Source of the DNA: JBKBMT01 sp046295655 | GTDB taxonomy: Bacteria; Pseudomonadota; Alphaproteobacteria; Rhodobacterales; Rhodobacteraceae | Reading direction: 5' to 3' | NCBI GenBank assembly: GCA_046295655.1 | Contig: JBKBMT010000004.1 | Span: 33,313 to 97,312 of the forward strand | Length of the DNA: 64,000 nucleotides | In this document: positions 53,956 through 63,287 of the stretch, piece after piece | How positions within the stretch are numbered: the stretch's first letter is position 1 | How the letters are laid out: every line of letters begins with the position of its first letter | The notes under the pieces: generated by a model | What the model was told of the DNA's origin: nothing | Databases searched by the model: none | The model's input: only the letters and a program-made list of their open reading frames with translations | Position numbers and translations under genes: made by a program

Positions 53956-55305
53956 TCAGGATCCTGCGAGTGAAATGATGCCGGGCCAGGCCGCATGAAG
54001 CGCTACGGCCGCGAGCATGGCGGCTGCCAGCGCGAAACCGATGTCGTGCGGCGCATCCCATGCCCGGTGGCGCCGGGCAAGCCAGACGATTGCCGGATAG
54101 ACCACGACGGCCGCCACCGCCTGACCGAAAAGGGCGCCCGCCACTCCGGCGGACTGCGCACCGATCAGAAGCCCGAGCGTCTGCGTCCCGGCCCGGGCGG
54201 CCATGACCAGGAAGTAGTTGCGCGAATCTCCCGCCGCCAGCGCCGCAAGATCGTAGCCGAGTCCGATGAGGGCCGGGAGCTGCGCACAGGCGACCAGCAC
54301 CACGATCGGACCTGCCGCCAGATACCGCTCGTCGTAGAGAAGCGCGACGATCGCCTCTCCGCCAAGTGCCATGACGGCGATAAGCAGCAGGGTCGTTCCG
54401 TTGATCGCGATACGCAGCCTGCGAAGCCGGGCGAAATTCTGCGACGAGGCCCCGGGCGGGTTCTCGCGGTATGCCGGGATCATCACCCGACCGACAACGG
54501 CACCCGCCAGAAGCATCGGGAAACTCGCCACAAACCAGCCGATGTTGTAGATGCCCAGAGCCTCCATCGTAAGGAAGCGGCCGAGGATCGCCTTGTCGCC
54601 CTGTGCCAGCATGAAGCCGCAGGCCGTGGACAGGAAGATCCACTTGCCGAACCGGATCAGTTCGCGCCCGGCTTCTGGGTCCCATCCGATCCGGTCCGGC
54701 TCGCCCGGCAGCGCCCGGCGCGCGAGCACAAGTTTGGCCGTCGCGGTCGCGATCCCGCCTGCAACCAGCGCCCAGACCGATCCGGTGGCAAGCGCGAGCC
54801 CGATCATCACCGCGATGCCGACGGTCTGTGCGGCAAGGTCTATGGCGGTCAGGCGGCCGAGCACGAGATGGCGTGCCGCTGTCTCGATGCGGATCGGATT
54901 TGCCCCTGCGATCAGCAGCGCGAGCCCCGCGACGGGCATCATCGCGGCCAGTTCCGGCGCGTCGTAGAATCGGGCCGCAGGCAGGGCCAGCGCGCAGATC
55001 GCCAGCCAGAGAACCAGCCCGCGGAGAAGCTGAAGCGTGTAGGCCGTCCGCAGGAAGGCCGGGTCGTCGCCGCGCGGGCTCTGCTGGATCGACGGGCCGA
55101 GCCCGAGGTCCGAGAACATCGCAAGCCCGACCATGAAGACCGTGACCAGGGCCATCAGCCCGAAGGCTTCCGGGAACAGCAGCCGCGCCAGCACAAGGTT
55201 CGCCGCCAGCCGCAGGCCCTGGGACGCGGCGAAGCCGAGGCCGGTGAGCGCGCCGCCGCGCAGCACGCGTGCCCCGATGCCCGCGCCGCGCAGCCGGCTC
55301 AGCAT
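53956..55305 (-). CDS. Polysaccharide flippase (Wzx/PST-type)
   Basis: A 449-residue membrane protein with about twelve to fourteen hydrophobic segments of the polysaccharide-transport (MOP) superfamily. The start region LRGGALTGLGFAASQGLRLA is followed by LVLARLLFPEAFGLMALVTV, the conserved lead of this group. It would flip lipid-linked oligosaccharide across the inner membrane. The ATG at 55305 gives the normal length. It diverges from the first glycosyltransferase by 224 bp. Confidence 0.9.
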   Translation of the reverse strand: MLSRLRGAGIGARVLRGGALTGLGFAASQGLRLAANLVLARLLFPEAFGLMALVTVFMVGLAMFSDLGLGPSIQQSPRGDDPAFLRTAYTLQLLRGLVLWLAICALALPAARFYDAPELAAMMPVAGLALLIAGANPIRIETAARHLVLGRLTAIDLAAQTVGIAVMIGLALATGSVWALVAGGIATATAKLVLARRALPGEPDRIGWDPEAGRELIRFGKWIFLSTACGFMLAQGDKAILGRFLTMEALGIYNIGWFVASFPMLLAGAVVGRVMIPAYRENPPGASSQNFARLRRLRIAINGTTLLLIAVMALGGEAIVALLYDERYLAAGPIVVLVACAQLPALIGLGYDLAALAAGDSRNYFLVMAARAGTQTLGLLIGAQSAGVAGALFGQAVAAVVVYPAIVWLARRHRAWDAPHDIGFALAAAMLAAVALHAAWPGIISLAGS

Positions 55306-55529
55306 GAGCGGCAGCCGGCGCGGGCCACGGGACGGGGGGCAGACACGGTCATGCGCAGCTCGTTCAAGGTCGGTTGCCGGGCACAGTAAGGGGCGCATCG
55401 GGCATGGAAAACGGCGAAATTCGTGCCACGGTAGGGCACCGCAGCGCCGGCGGCTCGGCGTTGGCCCTTGTCTTGCCGCAGCGCCATGCTATCGCCGACG
55501 CGCGAGGTTGGGCGCAGGAACGGTACGGA

Positions 55530-56783
55530 ATGGAAATCGGCTATGTCCTGAACACCTATCCGCGCCCGTCGCACAGCTTCATCCGGCGCGAGATCAGGGC
55601 GCTGGAGCGGCTGGGACATCAGGTGCACAGGTTTGCCATGCGCCCCCCGCCGGCGGACGAGCCGCTTCTGGACCCGGACGACCGGGCAGAGGCGGAACGC
55701 ACCGAATATATCCTTGCCGCCGGTCCGGCCGGGCTCGCCGCGGCGGTGCTGCGGATCGGCCTCGGCCACCCGCGCCGGTTCCTCCGCGCCGTCCTTCTCG
55801 CCATGCGGTGCGGCCGGGCGGGGTCCGGCGCTCGGACACCGGGGACGGGCGGCAGGCTTCGCCACCTCGTCTATCTGGCCGAGGCCGCGGCACTGACATT
55901 GCGGGCAGGCCGGCTGGGCCTCGGGCACCTGCACGCGCATTTCGGAACGAACGCTGCGACGGTGGCGATGCTGGCGCAGACCCTCGGCGCACCCGGCTTC
56001 AGCATGACGGTGCACGGGCCCGAGGAATTCGACGCACCCCGTGCGCTTGCCCTGCCCGAAAAGCTCGCCCGTGCCCAGTTCGCCGTGGGGGTCTCGTCCT
56101 TCGGGCGAAGCCAGCTTAGCCGCTGGGCGCCTGCGGCGCTCTGGGACCGTCTGCACGTGGTGCGGTGCGGAATCGAACCCGACCGATTTCCCGACCCGGC
56201 ACCATTGCCGCCGGGTCGGGGGCAGCTTGTGGCGATCGGTCGCCTGGCAGAACAGAAGGGGCACCTGATGCTGCCGGCGGCGCTGAAGCGCGCGCTGTCA
56301 GAAGCCCCGGAACTGCGGGTCACCCTGATCGGCGACGGACCGTTGCGGGGAACCATCGAACGGGCAGCGGCAAAGGCCGGGGTCGCTGACAACCTCACAC
56401 TCGCCGGATGGCAGGACGAGGCCGGAGTCCGGGAAGCGCTCGCGGCGGCACATGCCCTGATCCTGCCAAGCCTTGCCGAAGGCTTGCCAATGGTCGTGAT
56501 GGAGGCAATGGCGGCCGGCCGGCCGGTGATCGCCACCGCCATCGCCGGCATCCCCGAACTGGTCCGGCCGGGAGAGACCGGCTGGCTCGTGCCGCCGGGG
56601 GACACCGACGCCCTGGCCCGCGCCATGATCGAGCTTCACGACGCCGAACCTGACCGGCTTGCCCGGATGGGCGCGGCCGGGCGCAGCCTGGTGCTGGAGC
56701 GGCACGATGCCCGCGCCGAAGCGGCCAGACTGGCCGGCCTGTTCGGCGCGCAAGACCCACAGACCGAAGGCGACCGGACATGA
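55530..56783 (+). CDS. Glycosyltransferase family 4
   Basis: A 417-residue GT-B retaining glycosyltransferase. It begins MEIGYVLNTYPRPSHSFIRR like WcaL/exopolysaccharide transferases, and has AHFGTNAATVAML, the donor-site segment LVAIGRLAEQKGHLML and the GT4 motif ILPSLAEGLPMVVMEAMA (E-x7-E). Upstream in-frame codons are open, but ATG 55530 fits the fold. It overlaps the next glycosyltransferase (ATGA). It adds a nucleotide-sugar residue to the polysaccharide repeat. Confidence 0.92.
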   Translation: MEIGYVLNTYPRPSHSFIRREIRALERLGHQVHRFAMRPPPADEPLLDPDDRAEAERTEYILAAGPAGLAAAVLRIGLGHPRRFLRAVLLAMRCGRAGSGARTPGTGGRLRHLVYLAEAAALTLRAGRLGLGHLHAHFGTNAATVAMLAQTLGAPGFSMTVHGPEEFDAPRALALPEKLARAQFAVGVSSFGRSQLSRWAPAALWDRLHVVRCGIEPDRFPDPAPLPPGRGQLVAIGRLAEQKGHLMLPAALKRALSEAPELRVTLIGDGPLRGTIERAAAKAGVADNLTLAGWQDEAGVREALAAAHALILPSLAEGLPMVVMEAMAAGRPVIATAIAGIPELVRPGETGWLVPPGDTDALARAMIELHDAEPDRLARMGAAGRSLVLERHDARAEAARLAGLFGAQDPQTEGDRT

Positions 56784-57616
56784 TGACCCGCCTGCCACCC
56801 CTAGATGCCGTCGTCGCCTGCGCTTCGAACAATGCGACGATCCTCGACGCCAACCTCCGCAAGTCGCCAGCTGTCGCGTCGGGTCGCCTGCCGCTGCACG
56901 TCGAACGCGACGCGCCCTCGGCCGCCATCGCCTACAACCGCGCCCTCGATGCAACCCGCGCCGGCATCGTGATACTTGCCCATCATGACGTGTTCCTGCC
57001 CGACGGCTGGGACCGCCTTCTGGCGCTGCGCATCGCCGAGGTCGAACGGATCGACCCGGACTGGGGGGTGATCGGCCCCTTCGGCGTCGGACGCGAAAAC
57101 CGGATGAACTACGGCCCTGTCTGGTCGTCCTCGATAGGCATGATCGCCGGGCTGGTGCCCGAAACCCCGGTCCCGGTCCAGAGCTTCGACGAGCTGCTGC
57201 TGGTCCTCCGGCGCAGCTCCGGCCTGCGGTTTGACGAAACCCTTCCGAACTTTCACCTTTACGGCCTCGACATCGCGCAGACCGCATGGGCTGCGGGCAA
57301 GGGCGCCTGGACGGTGCCGCTACCGCTTGTCCACAACGACAGGTTCCACGAGGCGCTGGGCGAGGATTTCGGACAGGCCTACGACCATGTAAGGCGCAAA
57401 TGGCGGGCGCACCTGCCCCTGAACGCTCCGGTCGTGGCGGTCGATCGCTGGGGCCTGGCCTTGCGTAAGGTGCGCCGCGACAGCCGCCGGTCCACGGCCT
57501 ATCGGGCCGCGCTTTCGGTGTCGCCAGAGGTCGATCCCAGGGTGTATGCCGCGCGCTGCGGCTGGAGCGATCTGAATCCGTCGGTCGACGCCCTTGCCGC
57601 AGGTCCTGGCGCCTGA
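56780..57616 (+). CDS. Glycosyltransferase of GT-A fold (Glyco_tranf_2_5-like)
   Basis: A 278-residue protein that lacks the classical GT2 start but shows a GT-A-like pattern: AVVACASNNATILDANL, the DXD-like region IVILAHHDVFLPDGWD and the late FHLYGLDIAQTAWAAGKGAW segment. It resembles the Glyco_tranf_2_5 (DUF-type) family. Start may be ATG 56780 or 56783. It is translationally coupled to the GT4 gene and converges on a GT2 gene. Confidence 0.78.
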   Translation: MMTRLPPLDAVVACASNNATILDANLRKSPAVASGRLPLHVERDAPSAAIAYNRALDATRAGIVILAHHDVFLPDGWDRLLALRIAEVERIDPDWGVIGPFGVGRENRMNYGPVWSSSIGMIAGLVPETPVPVQSFDELLLVLRRSSGLRFDETLPNFHLYGLDIAQTAWAAGKGAWTVPLPLVHNDRFHEALGEDFGQAYDHVRRKWRAHLPLNAPVVAVDRWGLALRKVRRDSRRSTAYRAALSVSPEVDPRVYAARCGWSDLNPSVDALAAGPGA

Positions 57617-57620
57617 ACCC

Positions 57621-58457
57621 TCATCGCCCGCGTGTCCAGCCGCCACCGCCCGGGGACAGACGGACAGCAGCCGACACCCCGGCATAGACCGCGAAACCGA
57701 CAGGATCGCGCAACGCAAGCCCGCCCAGCGCGCGGCCGGACAGCGGTGGCTTGCCTTCGCACAGGGGTAGATCCGGCCAGCGCCGCGCTATCTCGGCCAC
57801 GCCCGCATCCTGCCGCCGCCGCACCCGGACCAGCGGCCCGAAGCCCTCGACCATCGGCCAAAGGTAGGTCGCGGCGACCTCCTCGCGTTCCTCCGGCGCG
57901 AATTGCAGCCGCACGAAGGTATCGTCCGAAATGATCGCGGGGAACGCCCCCCAGCGTGCGCGGCCGGCCTCGTTGACGGCGAACAGTCCGAAACCCGGCG
58001 CCCGGCCGGTGGCGAAGGGAAGACGAGACCAGAACCGGGCGTAGGCACGGGTCACGCGCGACCGGGCCGGTGCCACCACCGGCCGCCCGGTGGCGTAACG
58101 CGGTTTCCCGTCGCAAGCCAGGGCATCGACCAGCAACCGGATCAGCCTCGGGCTGACCGTCACATCGGCATCAAGATAGACCCGGATCGACCCGGTGGCG
58201 GCTGCGTCGCCGGCATTCAGCGCGCCGGGCTTGCCGCCGGCCGCGAGGTCCAGCACGTCAAGCTGCCAGCCGACCCGCGCTGCCTTCCCGGCCAGCGCAC
58301 GCGCGGCCGCGGCGGTCGCATCGCGGCATCCGTTCGCGACGACCACCGCCTGCGCCGGCACGCCGGGCGGATCCGAAGCGAAAAGCGCCGAAAGGCACGC
58401 AGCGATCCAGCCTTCCTCGTTGCTGGCCGGGATGATGACGCTGAGCCGCTCCGTCAT
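57621..58457 (-). CDS. Glycosyltransferase family 2
   Basis: A 278-residue GT-A inverting glycosyltransferase. The nucleotide-sugar fold starts SVIIPASNEEGWIAACLSAL, the DXD motif is VYLDADVTVSPR, and an acceptor-side motif ISDDTFVRLQF follows. No membrane segment is obvious apart from a weakly hydrophobic tail. It overlaps the SGNH/glycoside-hydrolase fusion gene by 4 bp (ATGA) and is its downstream partner. Confidence 0.92.
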   Translation of the reverse strand: MTERLSVIIPASNEEGWIAACLSALFASDPPGVPAQAVVVANGCRDATAAAARALAGKAARVGWQLDVLDLAAGGKPGALNAGDAAATGSIRVYLDADVTVSPRLIRLLVDALACDGKPRYATGRPVVAPARSRVTRAYARFWSRLPFATGRAPGFGLFAVNEAGRARWGAFPAIISDDTFVRLQFAPEEREEVAATYLWPMVEGFGPLVRVRRRQDAGVAEIARRWPDLPLCEGKPPLSGRALGGLALRDPVGFAVYAGVSAAVRLSPGGGGWTRGR

Positions 58458-60982
58458 CTGCCGCCGTCCGCAATGGCGCGCCAGCGCGGATTGTCGTCGC
58501 CCAGATGGCGCAGCGCGCCCCAGCTGCCCCAGCGGGAGGGCACCTTGACATCGACGAAGGCGTTGAAGGGCTCGTCCGAAAGCGACTGCCAGCCGAACAC
58601 AAGATCGCGATACAGCCGGCCCATCTCGTCGGTATAGTTGAGATGGGTGAAGAAGTCGGTCAGCTCCGCGTCCTCGACCTGCGCCCCCATGCCGACCACA
58701 TGGGTGCCGCCTTCGTACATGACCAGGCGAAGCCCGTGATCGCGGGCCACACGGGCGTGATGGGGCAGGATATCCTCGAGCAGTGCGGCGAGCGTGTCCT
58801 CCCGCCGGCCGCTGTGTCGACCGTCGCGCAGCTCCTCTGCGGCCAGCGTCACTGCAAGATCATAACGGTGACGGTCCACATGCGCCCGCGCCTCAGCACC
58901 GGCAAGACCGCGCGCAGTCGCATCGGCCTCGGCTGCGGCCCGGCTTTCGGCAAGCCACCGGCGCACCAGCGGCGCCTTGTCGCCTCCGCCCAGGACCGCG
59001 GCGAAATAGCCCGTCACCGCCCAGGCGTCGAAATGCCGGTATGGCGGCTGCCGGCCCGGTTGCTCGGCGACCCAGAGCGGCGCGTTCAGGATGTCCGCCT
59101 CGATCCCGATCCAGCCGGTCTGGGTGGCCAGCACCCGCACCAGACGGTCGGGCGCATCGACAAAGACTTCGGACCAGATCGCCACGACCTCGACCGCCCT
59201 GGCAGCATAGGCCTGCACCCAGCTCCATTGCCTGCCCCACCGTGCCTGTCCCTGAGCCTCGGCCCAGTGCGCCTGGGAGAATTGCCAGTTCCAGACCTCG
59301 TTGGAAAACTCGACATATGCACGCAGTCCGGGGTCGAGCCCGCGACGCACTGTCTCGGCCAGATCGCGCACCAGCGCATCCTCGGCCAGATGCGGCACCG
59401 TGAACCAGGGATCGGCCCCAAGCTCGTTGGCAAGCGCGACCATCACCTCGACGGGCACCCCTGTGCGCGCCCAGGTATAGTCCTGCGGACGCGGCCTGTC
59501 CTCGAGGCGTGACAGCCGGGAGTCGTTCGTGCCCATCCAGTCCATGAATCGGATCAGCCGCACACCCCGAAGCCGTGCGATCCAGTCTGGATTGAACAGG
59601 GCGCCTGCTTCATGCGCCGCCAGCCGGTCCTCCCGCACCACGATGATCCTTCGGATCGGGGCTTCGGGATCTGTCGCCGCAAGCGTGACGATGACCGGGC
59701 CGGGTCCGGGCCTGTAGTCGAACACGATGCGGCCGGGGGCCTGTTCGACAGGCCGCGCCCGCCCCTCAAGCCGGATCTCGCCGCGACCCTCGTAGGTCAG
59801 CACATATCGACCGGCCGCGTGCACCGCAGTCTCGGGCAAGTCGGTGAGGATAAGCGCGGCAAGCGACGTGACCTCGGGCGGAATCGCGCGCGGCCAGCCT
59901 TCGGCATCCAGCCATCCGCCCGCTGCCAGTTCGTCGTGTCCCCATCCGCCCCATTGGCCCGGAAGATGCCCGGTCCAGGGCCGCGCCGTGCGAAACACAT
60001 CGATGAACGGCTGCTGAACGGTCCAGTCGGTCACGCCGGCAAGACCGAAGCCGATCCTGTTCGCCGCAATGCCGTCCTCGACCGGAGGCGGCGGCCCGGT
60101 CTGCGCTGTCTCGGTCGGGGCAATGGGGGGCGGGGCCGGGGCCAGCGGTGGCAGCGGCTCGATCGCGGCGCGGTCGACCTGCGTTTGCGCATGGGCCTCG
60201 ACCGCCTCGCGGGCGACCAGCTGCATCGCGGCGGCCATCGGCTCGGTCACGATCACGTCGCGCTGGGACCAGAGCCGCGAAAGCCGGGCCGGCAGGCCGG
60301 CAGGGTCGCGCCCGTGGATCGCCGCATGCATCACGAGGGCGACGAAATAGAGTCCCCGGTCGTTCAGATGGATGCCGTCGGAATAGAGATCCGCGATGGA
60401 AGACAACCCGGGCACTTCCCCGGCGTCGATGGCGTCGGAGAGTCGCCCCAGGGCTTGCCCGGCCGGTATCAGGTGCATCGGCTCGGCTCCGGCAGGACGG
60501 GCGGCATTCACGGCATCCACCACGCCCTGCCACTTCGGCAGGTCGTCCTTCAGCCGCTGCCGCCACGGGACATGCGCGAGCGCGTCGTGTTCGATGACGG
60601 CCCCGGTGCCGCTCTTGATGTCGTGCCAGGTCTCGTAGAGGAAAACCCGCGTCTCGGGGCGCGCATCGACCGCCAGCCGGTAGAAGGCCTGCGCATTCTC
60701 GACCGTGCCCGACCAGCGCAGGTGGTTGTCCAGCGGCACCGCCTCGGTCAGCACGACAACGTCGTAGCGTCCGGTCGGCAGCCGGGCCTTGCCGTCGACC
60801 CCTTCGGCGCTTGCGGAATGCTGCCAATGCCAGGTCAAGGGCGCTCCGTTGATGATCTGCGCCTCGGCCCGCATCTCGATCCCCTGCGCGCGGGCAGCAT
60901 TGGCGACCATGCCGGGGAGATGGGGCCCGACCAGGCTGTGACCGATGAACAGCGCCTCGAGCAGGAACGCAGCAAGGCTCAC
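58454..60982 (-). CDS. SGNH-like domain fused to a glycoside-hydrolase-like domain
   Basis: An 842-residue protein starting at GTG 60982, which overlaps the previous stop codon (GTGA). The N-terminal third is SGNH-hydrolase-like: GHSLV in place of GDSL near residue 16, a YDVVVLTEAVP strand and DGIHLNDRGLYFV. A Pro-rich linker follows. The C-terminal half resembles clan-A (TIM-barrel) glycoside hydrolases, with RLIRFMDWMGTNDSRLS, LGADPWFTVPHL and YVEFSNEVWNWQF, where Asn-Glu is the expected acid/base. An N-terminal hydrophobic stretch may export it. Predicted to trim or deacylate the locus polysaccharide; unproven. Confidence 0.78.
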   Translation of the reverse strand: MSLAAFLLEALFIGHSLVGPHLPGMVANAARAQGIEMRAEAQIINGAPLTWHWQHSASAEGVDGKARLPTGRYDVVVLTEAVPLDNHLRWSGTVENAQAFYRLAVDARPETRVFLYETWHDIKSGTGAVIEHDALAHVPWRQRLKDDLPKWQGVVDAVNAARPAGAEPMHLIPAGQALGRLSDAIDAGEVPGLSSIADLYSDGIHLNDRGLYFVALVMHAAIHGRDPAGLPARLSRLWSQRDVIVTEPMAAAMQLVAREAVEAHAQTQVDRAAIEPLPPLAPAPPPIAPTETAQTGPPPPVEDGIAANRIGFGLAGVTDWTVQQPFIDVFRTARPWTGHLPGQWGGWGHDELAAGGWLDAEGWPRAIPPEVTSLAALILTDLPETAVHAAGRYVLTYEGRGEIRLEGRARPVEQAPGRIVFDYRPGPGPVIVTLAATDPEAPIRRIIVVREDRLAAHEAGALFNPDWIARLRGVRLIRFMDWMGTNDSRLSRLEDRPRPQDYTWARTGVPVEVMVALANELGADPWFTVPHLAEDALVRDLAETVRRGLDPGLRAYVEFSNEVWNWQFSQAHWAEAQGQARWGRQWSWVQAYAARAVEVVAIWSEVFVDAPDRLVRVLATQTGWIGIEADILNAPLWVAEQPGRQPPYRHFDAWAVTGYFAAVLGGGDKAPLVRRWLAESRAAAEADATARGLAGAEARAHVDRHRYDLAVTLAAEELRDGRHSGRREDTLAALLEDILPHHARVARDHGLRLVMYEGGTHVVGMGAQVEDAELTDFFTHLNYTDEMGRLYRDLVFGWQSLSDEPFNAFVDVKVPSRWGSWGALRHLGDDNPRWRAIADGGR

Positions 60983-61974
60983 GAAGCGTCCTCCGGGGCA
61001 AGGCCGGTCAATGCATTCGCCCGGACCACGTTCCGGACGATGCGCTGCATCGCGGCCGCGCCCTCGGGCACCAGTGCCTCGGCCGGGCTGCCGTCTGCAC
61101 GGCGCAGCGCATGCGGCAGGCCCTCGGGGCTGCGATGGTAAAGCACGGCAAGATGGACGAGCGCGACCAGATAGTTCCCGAGGTCGTTCAGGTGGATCGT
61201 GTCCACCGCGCCGGCCCCGTCGAGCGCGAACAGCTGCCGCCGGTCGGTCAGCCCGGGAACGCCGCCGGCCTCGGCCGCCCGGACCACTGCTGCCAGCGCC
61301 TGCCCGGCCGGGATCAGCCAGACGGGCGGACCGGAGACCTCGGCCAGGGCGCGCGCCAGGAGCTCGCCCTGCCAATAGCGCGGCAGATCCGCGTCGATCC
61401 GCGTCAGCCAGCCCTCGGGATCGTCGAGCCGGTGCCAGGTTTCGTAGAGATAGACCCGCACGTCCGCCCGACCCTCGCGCGCTGCCCGCGTCCAGCGGGC
61501 CAGATAGGCCGGGCTCGCGTGCCAGCGGATCGCGTCGCGGATCTCGACCATCTCGGTCAGCACCACCGCATCGTAATCGCCGGACGCCAGCGCCTCCCGC
61601 GCCGGGCGGAAGCGGGGGTGCGCGTTCTCGGTGTCGAATCCGGCGATCTCGACCCGCGGCTCCCAGTGAGCGCGCAGGGGCGTGCCCCAGCCAAGCTGGC
61701 TTTCGTGGCGATGCCCGGACGGCGCGAGTTGCTCCAGCATCGCCGGCATGTCGCGCGCCACCAGGCTGTGGCCGAGATGGAATACCCGCAGCGGACCCTG
61801 AGGCGGTGTCAGCGGCTGCGCATAACGCGCCGCCAGACCCTGGTCCGACAAGGGGGCGGCAACGGGGGGCAGGGCCGGTCCCCGCCGGTAGCGTCGCCAG
61901 CCCAGCGTCCCGGCCAGCGCAGCGCCGGCGATGGTCAGCCCTGCCAGCCCCGTCAGCATCATCCTGCGCCGCAT
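60979..61974 (-). CDS. Membrane-anchored SGNH-like protein, paralogue of the next gene
   Basis: A protein of about 331 residues with an N-terminal hydrophobic anchor (MMLTGLAGLTIAGAALAG) and a single SGNH-like domain: FHLGHSLVARDMPAML, DYDAVVLTEMVEIRDAIRWH, VYLYETWHRLDDPEGW and the C-terminal DTIHLNDLGNYLVALVHLA. Each block matches the N-terminal domain of the following gene. ATG 61974 follows AAGGACGGCAGGG; ATG 62016 is an alternative. It could be a polysaccharide O-acyl esterase. Confidence 0.75.
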   Translation of the reverse strand: MRRRMMLTGLAGLTIAGAALAGTLGWRRYRRGPALPPVAAPLSDQGLAARYAQPLTPPQGPLRVFHLGHSLVARDMPAMLEQLAPSGHRHESQLGWGTPLRAHWEPRVEIAGFDTENAHPRFRPAREALASGDYDAVVLTEMVEIRDAIRWHASPAYLARWTRAAREGRADVRVYLYETWHRLDDPEGWLTRIDADLPRYWQGELLARALAEVSGPPVWLIPAGQALAAVVRAAEAGGVPGLTDRRQLFALDGAGAVDTIHLNDLGNYLVALVHLAVLYHRSPEGLPHALRRADGSPAEALVPEGAAAMQRIVRNVVRANALTGLAPEDAS

Positions 61975-62063
61975 CCCTGCCGTCCTTCGGTCTTTCCCGG
62001 CTTGTCTGACCGGCATAGCCTGCGACGATCACAGAGCCATAGCAACACCGTGTGGGAAAAAGC

Positions 62064-63287
62064 GTGCCGGAAACCCTGCTGATCTACGCCCCGGTCCCGC
62101 TGCACCGTGCCCCGGGCGGCGGCCTGCTGCTGGAGGATCAGGCCTGCAACGGCCTGCGGCTCTGGGCCGAGAACTTCGACCGCCTGATCGCGCTCATGCC
62201 GCTTGACCCCGGGCCGGCTCCGCCGAACTGGTGCCCGGTTGCGCATGTCGGTGCGGCGCTCGACCGGATCGAGATCGTGCCCCTGCCGCAGGCCTGGCGG
62301 CCGGACAGGTTCCTGCGGGCGCTGCCCGCCGCGCGGAAGGTGATCCGCGCCGCCATCGCGCGGGCCGACTTCCTGTCCTTTGCGATCGGCGGGTTGTTCG
62401 GCGACTGGGGCGCGGTCGCCTGCCTCGAGGCGCGGCGGATGGGGCGGTCGCACGCGGTCTGGACCGACCGGGTGGAATCCGAGGTGACGCGACGCGCCGC
62501 CCGCGATGCCCCGCACTGGCGCACCCGCCTTCGGTCGCGGCTCTACTGGCGGCCGATGGGGTGGCTGGAGCGGCGGCTCATCGCCCGGGCGGATCTTGGC
62601 CTGTTCCACGGGCGCGAGACCTTTGACCACTACGCGCCTTTCGCCCGGCGCGCCGAGATGGTGCACGACATTCACCTGACCAGGGCGGATCACATCGCCG
62701 CCGACGACCTGCGGGCGAAGCTCGCCGCGGCCGCATCGGGGCCGCTGCGGATTGCCTATGTGGGCCGGGCCGACCCGATGAAGGGTCCCGACCACTGGGC
62801 CACCGTGATCGAGTTGCTCGCGGCGCAGGGGGTCGACTTCACCGCGACCTGGCTGGGCGAGGGCAGCGGCTGGCCGGCGCTGCGCGATCGGCTGGTGCCG
62901 CTGGGCGACCGGGTGCAGCTGCCGGGCTTTGCCGCCGATCGCCGGACCGTGTTGGCGACGCTTCGGGCGGCGCATCTGCTTCTTTTCTGCCACCTCACCC
63001 CTGAGTCGCCCCGCATCCTGATCGAGGCACTGGTGTCGGGCACGCCCCTCGCCGGTTATGACGGCGCCTTCGCGCGCGACCTGATTGCGGGTCATGGCGG
63101 CGGGGTTCTGGTGCCGCTGGGGGACGCTGCGGCGCTTGCGGCAGAGGTTGCCGCGCTTGCCACCGACCGGTCGCGGCTTGCCCGCCTGATCACCGCCGCG
63201 GCCCGCGACGGCGCCCCGTTCGAGGACGAGGCCGTGTTTCGTCATCGCAGCGAGCTTATCCGCCGCCATCTTCCGACCGGCTCCTGA
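62064..63287 (+). CDS. Glycosyltransferase family 4
   Basis: A GT-B glycosyltransferase of about 407 residues. The donor domain shows RIAYVGRADPMKGPDHWATV, VQLPGFAADRRTVL and the family motif SPRILIEALVSGTPLAGYD (E-x7-E type). The N-terminal half begins ETLLIYAPVPLHRAPGGGLL. Both GTG 62052 and GTG 62064 are possible starts; the latter has GGGAAAA just upstream. It is divergent from the SGNH-like gene and its 3' end overlaps the PPTase gene by 32 bp. Confidence 0.88.
   Translation: MPETLLIYAPVPLHRAPGGGLLLEDQACNGLRLWAENFDRLIALMPLDPGPAPPNWCPVAHVGAALDRIEIVPLPQAWRPDRFLRALPAARKVIRAAIARADFLSFAIGGLFGDWGAVACLEARRMGRSHAVWTDRVESEVTRRAARDAPHWRTRLRSRLYWRPMGWLERRLIARADLGLFHGRETFDHYAPFARRAEMVHDIHLTRADHIAADDLRAKLAAAASGPLRIAYVGRADPMKGPDHWATVIELLAAQGVDFTATWLGEGSGWPALRDRLVPLGDRVQLPGFAADRRTVLATLRAAHLLLFCHLTPESPRILIEALVSGTPLAGYDGAFARDLIAGHGGGVLVPLGDAAALAAEVAALATDRSRLARLITAAARDGAPFEDEAVFRHRSELIRRHLPTGS

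Noticed and set aside
50574..53978. 1134-codon plus-strand open frame
   Set aside because: Antisense to the hybrid histidine kinase; no recognisable motif and His/Arg-rich composition.
61975..62032. Upstream extension joining the SGNH fusion protein to an ATG at 62032
   Set aside because: The 1192-codon frame passes out of frame through the neighbouring SGNH-like gene. GTG 60982 with its 4-bp overlap is a better start.
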